From: a virus
IMG/VR virus record: IMGVR_UViG_3300042310_000828
Coordinates: 1-26,386 of that record
DNA: 26,386 bases
Direction: 5' to 3' (one strand)
The position numbers and the translations under genes were made by a program. Below are positions 5,597 through 12,211 of the stretch, one piece after another. The notes below the pieces were generated by a model. That model was not told the DNA's origin and did no database searches. It was given only the letters and a program-made list of their open reading frames with translations. Within the stretch, counting starts at the first letter, position 1. Each line of letters starts with the position of its first letter.

Positions 5597-6555
5597 TGAC
5601 GCCGCAAGATGTCATCGGCCAGATGCTGGCTGCGGGCCTTGATCCGCCAAAGGCGGCGCTTGACCTGAGCGGCCGCATCGTGCGCTTTGGGCCCAAGAAG
5701 CGCCAGTGGTACGCGCTGCGCGAGATGCGCACGCAGGCCGGCACTTACGTGGTGGTTGGCTCCTTCGGTGACTGGCGAGGCCAGGAAACCCACAAGGTGG
5801 CCGTCGACTGGAAAGGCCTCACCGCCGCCGACCGTGACGAGCTCGACGCCCGACGCCGCGCGCGCCAGGCCGAGGAAGACGCCCGCCGCGCCCGGCTGGC
5901 GGCCCTGGCCGCCATGGGTGCGGCTGAGCTGTGGGCCGCGGGTGCGCGCCAGGGCGAGAGCGCTTACCTGCAGCGCAAGGCCGTCGAGCCCGAGGCCTGC
6001 CGCTACCTGCCCGACGGCAGCATCGTGGTGCCGCTGCTGCGCTACGACATGCCCCGCGAGCATGCGCTGCGCGCCGTGCAGCGCATCTGGCCCGATGGCG
6101 CCAAGCGCTTCACCAAGGGCTTCCAGAAGCCCGGCGTCGGGCTGCGCCTCGGCCACGTGGCCGTGGGCGAGCCAATCCTGGTTTGCGAGGGCTACGCCAC
6201 GGGCCTGACGCTGCGCATGGCCGTCGAGCGCCGGCTGCCGGTGTTCGTGGCGCTGGATGCGGGCAACCTGCAGCCGGCTTGCGAGCTGCTGCGCACGCTG
6301 TACCCGCACGCGCCGCTGCTCATCTGCGCAGACGACGACTGGCGCACCGCCGGCAACCCGGGGCGCGACAAGGCGCACAAGTGCTCGCGCACGGTCGACG
6401 CCTGCCTCTACACGTGGCCCACGTTCGCCGCTGGCCGTGGCGACAAGGACACCGACTTCAACGACCTGCACCAGCGACAGGGCCTTGGGGCCGTGCGCCG
6501 GCAGTTGCGGCACGTGTTGCCGTTGCTCGATTCGAATGTTCTGAATGCAGCCTGA
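5596..6555 (+). CDS. Toprim-domain replication protein (319 aa)
   Basis: The ATG at 5596 sits in TGATG with the upstream gene. Residues about 90-125 are a long Arg/Ala/Glu helix. The C-terminal half is a Toprim domain: ILVCEGYATG with the catalytic Glu at 198 and ICADDDW with Asp246-248. Toprim proteins of this layout act in phage and plasmid replication as primase components or helpers. The N-terminal zinc finger of full DnaG-type primases is not visible, so priming may need the partner encoded next, which overlaps by 11 bases. The two are probably a primase-helicase pair. Confidence 0.85.
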   Translation: MTPQDVIGQMLAAGLDPPKAALDLSGRIVRFGPKKRQWYALREMRTQAGTYVVVGSFGDWRGQETHKVAVDWKGLTAADRDELDARRRARQAEEDARRARLAALAAMGAAELWAAGARQGESAYLQRKAVEPEACRYLPDGSIVVPLLRYDMPREHALRAVQRIWPDGAKRFTKGFQKPGVGLRLGHVAVGEPILVCEGYATGLTLRMAVERRLPVFVALDAGNLQPACELLRTLYPHAPLLICADDDWRTAGNPGRDKAHKCSRTVDACLYTWPTFAAGRGDKDTDFNDLHQRQGLGAVRRQLRHVLPLLDSNVLNAA

Positions 6556-7990
6556 CAACGTCGTGCCTATGGAACCGCCTACCCCACCCGATGGCGGCGC
6601 ACCCGCGCCCAAGGGGGGAGGGGCGGCGCGCAAACGCAAGGCCCGCACGATCAACCTGGGCAACTACACCAAGCTGATGGAGCGCTTCGTGCTCATCTAC
6701 GGCACCAAGACCGTATGGGACGAAGAAAGCCACCGCATCGTGCCGGTGGATGCACTGCGCCTAGCGATGACGCCCGACTCGGTGAAGGCCTGGCTCAACA
6801 ACCCCACGCGGCGCATCGTGATGCCGGAGCAGCTGATGTTCGAGCCTGGGGAGGCGCTTCCCGAGGGCTGCATCCAGCTCTTCGGCGGGCTCGAAATCGA
6901 GCCGCTGGCCTGCGAGGCGCGCGAGGTGCAGCCGATGCTCGAGCTGCTGCGCCACCTGTGTGCCAACAGCGCCGACAACGCGGACGACGTCGACGCCATC
7001 GTCAACTGGGTGCTTTGCTGGCAGGCGCTGCCGCTGCAGAACCTGGGCGCCAAGATGCAGACGGCCATCGTGATGCACGGGCCCCAGGGCACGGGCAAAA
7101 ACCTTTACTGGGACGTGTGGCGCGACCTGTACGGGCGCTATGGCATCACCGTGGGGCAGACCGAGCTCGAAGACAAGTTCAACGGCTGGCTTAGCCAGAA
7201 GCTGGGCATCATCGGCGACGAGGTGGTGAGCCGCCAGGAGATGTACCACAACAAGAACCGGCTCAAGCTCATCGTCACGCAGCAGCAGAAGTTCCCGATC
7301 CGCGAGATACAGCAGGCCACGCGCTGGGAGAGCAACCACGCCAACGTGGTTTTCCTGTCCAACGAGAGCCAGCCGCTGGCCCTGGAAGAGCGCGATCGGC
7401 GCTACATGGTGGTGTACACGCCGCTGGCCGATGAAAAGGGCCTGTACCTCAAGGTGCGCGACTTCCTGGCCGCCGACGGCGCGCGCAAGTGGCTGCACTA
7501 CCTGCTGACCTATCCTCTAGACGGCTTCGACCGACACACCAAGCCGCTGATGACGAAGGCCAAGGAAGAGCTGATCCAGCGCGGCTGGCGGCCCTCTGAG
7601 CGCTTTGCGCATGAGTGGATGGCGGGGTATCTCCCCCTCCCTCTGAGGGGGTGCTCGGCCGAGCAGCTGTACCGCGCCTTCAGGCGCTGGGCAGACGTCA
7701 ACGGCGAGCGGTTTCCGCCACCTCAGGCGCAGTTCACCAGCGAGGTGGGGCGCTGGATCAAGGAACACAGCGGTAGCGACCCCGCAGGCCCGCGGCTGGC
7801 CTACAAGGTGGTGCAGCTGCATGGTGCCGATGGGCGCAAGGCCGTCCGCTGCTGGTTGCCGCGCGGCGTGGCGCCGCCTGAGGGCAGCAGCGAGGGGGCC
7901 TGGGCCGCTGAGAGCGTGCACAGCTTCGAGGACACCCTGCGCGACTACACCCGCAGCATCAGCGGGAACCGCTTCGAGGAGGCCGCCTGA
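6545..7990 (+). CDS. SF3-type phage replicative helicase, primase C-terminal-like (481 aa)
   Basis: Residues about 175-300 hold an AAA+/superfamily 3 ATPase core: Walker A GPQGTGKN (179-186), Walker B GIIGDE (Asp225, Glu226), a conserved Asn-containing strand (NVVFLSNES) and an Arg stretch (EERDRRYMVV) fitting sensor and Arg-finger roles. This matches the DUF5906-type NTPase found in phage and plasmid primases. The N-terminus is disordered and basic (KGGGAARKRKAR). The C-terminal 120 residues (GCSAEQLYRAFRRWADVNGE) look like a D5-type winged helix. It probably unwinds DNA at the phage origin, together with the Toprim protein. The sequence after it (7991-8201) has an origin-like repeat array. 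Confidence 0.9.
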   Translation: MQPDNVVPMEPPTPPDGGAPAPKGGGAARKRKARTINLGNYTKLMERFVLIYGTKTVWDEESHRIVPVDALRLAMTPDSVKAWLNNPTRRIVMPEQLMFEPGEALPEGCIQLFGGLEIEPLACEAREVQPMLELLRHLCANSADNADDVDAIVNWVLCWQALPLQNLGAKMQTAIVMHGPQGTGKNLYWDVWRDLYGRYGITVGQTELEDKFNGWLSQKLGIIGDEVVSRQEMYHNKNRLKLIVTQQQKFPIREIQQATRWESNHANVVFLSNESQPLALEERDRRYMVVYTPLADEKGLYLKVRDFLAADGARKWLHYLLTYPLDGFDRHTKPLMTKAKEELIQRGWRPSERFAHEWMAGYLPLPLRGCSAEQLYRAFRRWADVNGERFPPPQAQFTSEVGRWIKEHSGSDPAGPRLAYKVVQLHGADGRKAVRCWLPRGVAPPEGSSEGAWAAESVHSFEDTLRDYTRSISGNRFEEAA

Positions 7991-8201
7991 TGGCCGCGGT
8001 GTTACGCGCAAGGGCCGGTGTTACGACCCATGTTTCGCCGCAAACCCGCGTCGTTACGCGTGTTTCGCCGTTACGCCACCCGCACGCGTACACATGCGCA
8101 GGCGCGTGCGCGCATGTATGAGCACAACCCCGTAACAGCGAAACGCACGTAACCACGCGCCTTTCCAGCGTAACGCCCGTCGAAACACCCGTAACACCAC
8201 C
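7991..8201. other. Candidate replication origin: inverted hexamer array around a hairpin
   Basis: GTTACG occurs four times on the left (8001, 8020, 8053, 8070) and its complement CGTAAC four times on the right (8131, 8148, 8169, 8190). TGTTTCGCCG occurs twice on the left (8031, 8061) and CGAAAC twice on the right (about 8139 and 8181). In the middle ACATGCGC (8092-8099) pairs with GCGCATGT (8110-8117) around a 10-base loop. The stretch lies directly after the replication genes. A 43-codon frame (7990-8121) coupled to the helicase stop exists but is built from the repeats, so I do not call it a gene. Confidence 0.6.
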
Positions 8202-8399
8202 ATGAGCACTGAGCAGAAAAGGGAAGGGATGAGGGAAGTGATGCCGCAGACGGCGGCCTGGGTGGCCGAGCTGCGCCAGTTGCTGGGTGCGGAGCGTGTC
8301 GATGCGGCCATCAGGGCGGGCCAGCAGACGCGCCGCAAGCACCAGCAGCTATTGGAGCTGCAGGGCAAGGCCGCCGCCGATGCCTGGCTTCAGCGGTAG
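8202..8399 (+). CDS. Small phage protein ending at a suspicious amber codon (65 aa)
   Basis: The outer start is ATG 8202, which has no ribosome binding site. ATG 8229 and especially ATG 8241 (MPQTAAWVAELRQLLG) have AAGGGAAGGG and GAGGGAAG upstream and may be the true starts. The core TAAWVAELRQLLGAERVDAAIRAG resembles, from memory, a small betaproteobacterial phage family with 'AW(V/I)D.LR..FGA..(I/V)...IRAG' and a C-terminus like 'F(W/Y)A.ENGH.VGT'. In this gene the frame stops at TAG 8397-8399, but the same frame continues after it with GCFFASENGHTVGMRRA to a TGA at 8463. Function unknown. It sits just before the antiterminator candidate. Confidence 0.65.
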   Translation: MSTEQKREGMREVMPQTAAWVAELRQLLGAERVDAAIRAGQQTRRKHQQLLELQGKAAADAWLQR

Positions 8400-8465
8400 C
8401 GCTTCCCTGCTGGGTGCTTCTTCGCCAGTGAGAACGGGCACACGGTCGGGATGAGGAGAGCCTGA
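8400..8465 (+). other. In-frame extension after amber codon (possible readthrough or broken tail)
   Basis: The 21 codons after TAG 8397 in the same frame translate to RFPAGCFFASENGHTVGMRRA and end at TGA 8463-8465, one base before the next gene's ATG. Third positions are mostly G or C. The ENGHTVG stretch resembles the C-terminal signature I associate with the family of the gene in front, so this looks like a coding remnant or a readthrough tail. Confidence 0.5.
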
Positions 8466-8466
8466 G

Positions 8467-8835
8467 ATGGCGCGCATTGACGAGATCGACGGGCTGCTGT
8501 GGCTGTGGATGGAAGAGCTGAAGGTGGGCGACGGTAGCGGCTACCCGACCAAGAGCACGCTCCACGAGGATTGGTCGCCCCCGTCGCCGGGTGTGACGCC
8601 GACCATGAAGGTGAGCAGGGGCGGGAGCTGCGGCATCGGCGCTCTGGTTGTGAAGCTGCCGGCCAGTCTTAGGGCGACCTTGGCCGCGAAGTACTACCTG
8701 CGCATGACCGACCGCGAGGCGGCTGCGGCGTTGTCGTGCGCTGAGGCCACGGTCGGCCAGCGCATCGTGCGTGCGCACCAGCTGCTGGCTGGGATGATGG
8801 AGAAGCCTGCCTCGGTTTTTGCAACAACGGACTAG
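8467..8835 (+). CDS. Q-like late antiterminator / sigma-70 region-4-like HTH protein (122 aa)
   Basis: The ATG has GAGGAG about 9 bases upstream. The N-terminus MARIDEIDGLLWLWMEELKV and the phrase VGDGSGYPTKSTLHEDW are typical, from memory, of a small betaproteobacterial phage antitermination family. The C-terminal half (KYYLRMTDREAAAALSCAEATVGQRIV) is a helix-turn-helix like sigma-70 region 4. The gene is the last early gene and is followed at once by a promoter and an intrinsic terminator, the same order as lambda Q, pR' and tR'. It should let RNA polymerase read through 8884-8915 into the late genes. Antitermination is inference; plain DNA binding is the safer call. Confidence 0.72.
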   Translation: MARIDEIDGLLWLWMEELKVGDGSGYPTKSTLHEDWSPPSPGVTPTMKVSRGGSCGIGALVVKLPASLRATLAAKYYLRMTDREAAAALSCAEATVGQRIVRAHQLLAGMMEKPASVFATTD

Positions 8836-8853
8836 ACCGCTACAGTCGCGCAG
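8819..8853 (+). promoter_or_regulatory. Candidate late promoter (pR'-like)
   Basis: TTGCAA (8819-8824) and TACAGT (8841-8846) are spaced 16 bases apart, overlapping the end of the antiterminator gene. A start near 8853 would give a short transcript ending at the terminator 30-60 bases on, as for lambda pR'. Confidence 0.55.
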
Positions 8854-8883
8854 CCTACCCGCAGTTCCTCTCGTGCTGCCTCA

Positions 8884-8915
8884 AGCCCCGCCGGCCCCGC
8901 CGCTCGGGGCTTTTT
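8884..8915 (+). terminator. Rho-independent terminator before the late genes
   Basis: AGCCCCG (8884-8890) pairs with CGGGGCT (8905-8911) around a GC-rich 14-base loop, followed by a run of five T (8911-8915). It lies between the Q-like gene and the first late gene, the place of lambda tR'. Confidence 0.82.
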
Positions 8916-8922
8916 CTTGCCC

Positions 8923-9348
8923 GTGTCAAACCACCGCCACCTCTACAACAGCGCCGCCTGGAAGCGGGCGCGCTCGCGGCAGCTGGCGCTTGAGCCGCTG
9001 TGCCGCATGTGCCGCGAGCTGGGGCGCTACGTCGAAGCGGGCGTGGTTGACCACGTGATCCCGCACCGCGGCGACGAAGGCCTGTTCTTCGACGACGACA
9101 ACCTGCAGAGCCTGTGCAAGCCCTGCCACGATGGCCACAAGCAGGCGCAGGAGCACCAGCGCAACGGCTTGGTCCGCGGCGCCGGCCACACCGGACAGCC
9201 CCTAGACCGGGCGCACCCCTGGCACACCGCCGGGCGCCCCCGGGTAGGGGGGGGTCAAAAGTCTGAAGCCCTACAAGGGAAGACCGGTCCCTGCACATCT
9301 TTTGCAGAACCGCGAAATCGACAGGGGGGGGGTCATGCAGACTTCTGA
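8923..9348 (+). CDS. Phage HNH endonuclease (141 aa)
   Basis: The start is GTG 8923 (MSNHRHLYNSAAWKRAR); TTG 8917 is a less likely in-frame alternative. The zinc-binding pairs CRMC (Cys27, Cys30) and CKPC (Cys65, Cys68) frame the catalytic part: DHVIPH (Asp43, His44), Asn60 and the final His69. This is the small HNH type that sits next to the terminase genes of cos phages and helps the large subunit cut DNA during packaging. The tail after residue 85 is low complexity (DRAHPWHTAGRPRVGGG) and contains an 8-G run. It overlaps the next gene by 14 bases. Confidence 0.9.
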   Translation: MSNHRHLYNSAAWKRARSRQLALEPLCRMCRELGRYVEAGVVDHVIPHRGDEGLFFDDDNLQSLCKPCHDGHKQAQEHQRNGLVRGAGHTGQPLDRAHPWHTAGRPRVGGGQKSEALQGKTGPCTSFAEPRNRQGGGHADF

Positions 9349-10021
9349 CCTCCTGCTCGATGTCGACGGCTGCTTCGCCGACTTCGACGAGATCGAGATC
9401 GATCCCGAGGCCCGTGCGCGCCGCCTTGCAAAGCGCGTACTGGCTCGCGCCACGCGCACGCGCAGCCGCATACAAACGCGCCGCGCCAGTTCAGAGGCCA
9501 CGCTTGGCAGCCTGCTGCCGTCGCGCATTGATGCAGGCGACTCCTGGCACGTTATCAGCGGCGGCGACGTTGACAGCCTGAGCTACGCCGCCCACCTGCT
9601 GGCCGGCGAGCCGTTTCAACGCATGGTGCTGAGCACCTGGTGCATGGCGATTGATGACGTGGCCACACTGCGCGCCTGGCTGGATGCCGGCAAGCTGAAG
9701 CGCCTTGACTGCTACGTCGGCGAGATCTTCCCGAGCCAGTACCAAGAGGCATACGCGGCGCTCTGCGCTGCCGTGCGCGCGCATCACGGCCGCGTGGCTA
9801 CGTTCCGCAACCACAGCAAGGTGATGCTGCTGGGCAACGACAGCACGCAGCGGTACATCGTGATCGAGTCCAGCGCGAACGTGAACACGAACCCGCGGAC
9901 CGAGCAAACGTCAGTGACGGCTGACGCCGAGCTCTTCCGCTTCTACGACGACTTCTTCGCCGACATCAAGTCGTACAGCCGCAACTTCGACGACTGGCAG
10001 CGCCATGGCACGACCGCGTAA
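9335..10021 (+). CDS. Phospholipase-D-superfamily-like protein with one HKD motif (228 aa)
   Basis: The start is ATG 9335 (MQTSDLLLDVDG), with a G-rich ribosome binding region just upstream; an in-frame TTG at 9302 is less likely. After a basic helix (residues about 25-50) a globular domain ends with NHSKVMLLGND (His160, Lys162) followed by IESSANVN (Ser179, Ser180, Asn182). This fits the H-x-K-x(n)-D...(G/S)S-x-N pattern of the PLD superfamily, single-copy as in PLD nucleases. It lies between the HNH and terminase genes, so a DNA-cutting or packaging role is more likely than a lipid one; this is inference. It overlaps the small terminase gene by 17 bases. Confidence 0.68.
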   Translation: MQTSDLLLDVDGCFADFDEIEIDPEARARRLAKRVLARATRTRSRIQTRRASSEATLGSLLPSRIDAGDSWHVISGGDVDSLSYAAHLLAGEPFQRMVLSTWCMAIDDVATLRAWLDAGKLKRLDCYVGEIFPSQYQEAYAALCAAVRAHHGRVATFRNHSKVMLLGNDSTQRYIVIESSANVNTNPRTEQTSVTADAELFRFYDDFFADIKSYSRNFDDWQRHGTTA

Positions 10022-10469
10022 GCCGACCGCGCTAAAGCTGATCGAAGGCAACGCCGGCAAGCGTGCCATCAACGCCAAAGAGCCCGAGCCTGTTTTCCTG
10101 CAAGACCTGACGCCGCCGCCACACTTGCCCGCTGCTGTGGCCGAGGTGTGGCGCGAGCTCGCGCCAAAGCTGGCCCGCGCCCACGTGCTCACCGAACTCG
10201 ACACACCGCTGCTCGAGATGACAGCCGCCGCGATGGCGAACTTTCGCCTGACGATGGCCCGCACGGACGGCGGCAAAGTCATGCAGCGCAACGAGGAAAC
10301 GGGCTCTGTCAGCCTCAACCCCTACACGATGCTGCAGAGCATGGCCTTCAAGCAGGCCATGAGCGCACTGCGCGAGTGGGGCGCCACGCCTGCTGCGCGC
10401 AGCCGCGTCGTGGTCGATCCGCAGGCCGACCTGTTCAGCAACAGCAGCACCGAGCGCTTCTTCAAGTGA
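10005..10469 (+). CDS. terS: Terminase small subunit, P27 family (154 aa)
   Basis: The N-terminus MARPRKPTALKLIEGNAGKR is the hallmark of P27-type small terminases (ARP.KP...KLL.GN...R). The body is helical and the C-terminus short and polar (ADLFSNSSTERFFK). The small subunit recognises the packaging start and hands DNA to the large subunit. Length is normal for the family. Its stop overlaps the GTG of the large subunit (GTGA), the usual coupled arrangement, which keeps the two subunits in proportion. Confidence 0.94.
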   Translation: MARPRKPTALKLIEGNAGKRAINAKEPEPVFLQDLTPPPHLPAAVAEVWRELAPKLARAHVLTELDTPLLEMTAAAMANFRLTMARTDGGKVMQRNEETGSVSLNPYTMLQSMAFKQAMSALREWGATPAARSRVVVDPQADLFSNSSTERFFK

Positions 10470-12211
10470 CCGTCGCCGAAGCCCCCGTCGCCAAGCCCGC
10501 CCGCAAGCGCGCCCCGCGCCGCGCCGCGCCGGCCGACCGCACCACCGCCTACGCGCGTGACGTGCTCAGCGGCCGCCTCATCGCCGGGCCGCACGTGCGC
10601 GCCGCCTGCAAGCGCCACCTCGATGACCTCGAGCACGGCGCCGCCCGCGGCCTGCACTTCGACCTTGCCCAGGCCAACGAGGCCATGGCGTTCTTCGAAG
10701 AAGTGCTGCGCCTCAACGGCGGCGCCTTCGAGGGCACGCCCTTCAAGCTGCAAGGCTGGCAGGCCTTCATCGTGGGCAGCATCTACGGCTGGATGCGCGG
10801 CGACGTGCGCCGCTTCCGCGTGGCCTACGTCGAGACGGCCAAGGGCAGCGGCAAAAGCCCGCTGGCCGCCGGTGTCGGCATGAAGGGCCTCACCGCAGAC
10901 GGCGAGCCGCGCGCCGAGGTCTACGCCGCAGCCACCAAAAAAGACCAGGCCATGGTCATGTTCCGCGATGCCGTGGCCATGTTCCAGCAGAGCCCCGAGC
11001 TGCAAGCCCGCCTGCAACCGAGCGGCGTGGGCGAGAACGTCTGGAACCTCGCGTACCGCGCCACCAGCAGCTTCTTCCGCCCCATTAGCGCCGACGACGG
11101 GCAAAGCGGCCCGCGGCCGCACGTGGCCCTGATCGACGAGGTGCACGAACACAAGACCATGACCGTGGTCGAGATGATGCGCGCCGGCACCAAAAGCCGC
11201 CGGCAGGCGCTCATCTTCATGATCACCAACAGCGGCGCCGGCAAGACCACGCCCTGCGGCGTGTACCACGACTACGCCTGCGAGGTAGCCGCGCGCAAAC
11301 GCCAAGACGACGCCTTCTTCGCCTACGTCTGCGGCCTGGACGAGGGCGAAGATCCGCTGCAGGACGAGGCCTGCTGGCCGAAAGCCAACCCCTCCCTGCA
11401 AGAGGCCGGCATCCCGGGCCTGCAGTACCTGCGCGAACAAGTCACCGAGGCGCGCGGCATGCCCTCGAAAGAGTCCATCGTTCGCCGCCTCAACTTCTGC
11501 GAGTGGACCGACGCCATCAACCCCTGGCTCAGCAGCCTCGTGTGGGAACCCTGCCAAGCCGACTTCAGCGCCGATCAACTCCGCGGCCGCCGCGCCTACG
11601 GCGGGCTTGACCTTTCCAGCACCACCGACCTGACCGCATTCGTCCTGCTGGTCGAGCCCGCCGGCCCCGGCGAGCCCTGGAGCATCCTCCCCTACTGCTG
11701 GCTGCCCGAGCAGGGCCTGCGCGAGCGTTGCGAGCGTGATCGCGTCGACTATGACACCTGGCGCAGGCAGGGCTACCTGCACACCACGCCCGGCGCCGCC
11801 ATCAGCAAGCGACACGTTCTGCAAGAGGTGGCGCAGATTTGCGCCCAGTTCGAAGTGCAGGCCATCGCCGCCGACCGCTGGCGCCTGGCCGACTTCCGCC
11901 AGATCGCTGAGGATGAAGGCATCGCCCTCCCGCCGCTGCTTGAGTTCGGCCAGGGCTTCAAGGACATGAGCCCCGCCGTCGACCGCTTCGAGACCGCCAT
12001 CCTCAACCGCACGCTGCAGCACAACGGCCACCCAGTGCTGACCATGTGCGCCGCCAACGCCGTGACCGACACCGATCCCGCCGGCAACCGCAAGCTCAAC
12101 AAGGCGCGAGCCATGGGCCGAATCGATCTGGTGGTGGCTGCAGTCATGGCCTACGCCAGCGCTGCCGCCGAGCCGGACGACAACACCATGCCCGAGATCT
12201 ACGTCCTATGA
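10466..12211 (+). CDS. terL: Terminase large subunit (581 aa)
   Basis: The start is GTG 10466 in GTGA with the small-subunit stop; the frame is open further upstream but that is the small subunit's shadow. A basic linker (KPARKRAPRRAA) precedes the ATPase: Walker A-like AKGSGKS (about 125-131) and Walker B VALIDE (Asp224, Glu225). A threonine-rich coupling segment (MITNSGAGKTTPCG) follows. The nuclease domain starts with GGLDLSSTTD (Asp382), the first acidic residue of the RNase-H-like centre. It pumps DNA into proheads and cuts it. The family is the terminase type usual in HK97-like cos phages. Complete. Confidence 0.95.
   Translation: MTVAEAPVAKPARKRAPRRAAPADRTTAYARDVLSGRLIAGPHVRAACKRHLDDLEHGAARGLHFDLAQANEAMAFFEEVLRLNGGAFEGTPFKLQGWQAFIVGSIYGWMRGDVRRFRVAYVETAKGSGKSPLAAGVGMKGLTADGEPRAEVYAAATKKDQAMVMFRDAVAMFQQSPELQARLQPSGVGENVWNLAYRATSSFFRPISADDGQSGPRPHVALIDEVHEHKTMTVVEMMRAGTKSRRQALIFMITNSGAGKTTPCGVYHDYACEVAARKRQDDAFFAYVCGLDEGEDPLQDEACWPKANPSLQEAGIPGLQYLREQVTEARGMPSKESIVRRLNFCEWTDAINPWLSSLVWEPCQADFSADQLRGRRAYGGLDLSSTTDLTAFVLLVEPAGPGEPWSILPYCWLPEQGLRERCERDRVDYDTWRRQGYLHTTPGAAISKRHVLQEVAQICAQFEVQAIAADRWRLADFRQIAEDEGIALPPLLEFGQGFKDMSPAVDRFETAILNRTLQHNGHPVLTMCAANAVTDTDPAGNRKLNKARAMGRIDLVVAAVMAYASAAAEPDDNTMPEIYVL

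Noticed and set aside
7990-8121. 43-codon frame coupled to the helicase stop by TGATG
   Set aside because: It has suitable spacing, but its codons are made from the GTTACG and TTTCG repeats and the central hairpin, so the DNA structure explains it better.
8001-8195. CRISPR-like repeat spacing
   Set aside because: Repeats are only 6-10 bases, spaced irregularly at 17-33 bases, and inverted half-way; no cas genes.
10322-12031. 569-codon minus-strand frame opposite the terminase
   Set aside because: It is an antisense shadow of a clear terminase large subunit; composition of the product is Gly/Ala/Val/Leu-rich with no family pattern.
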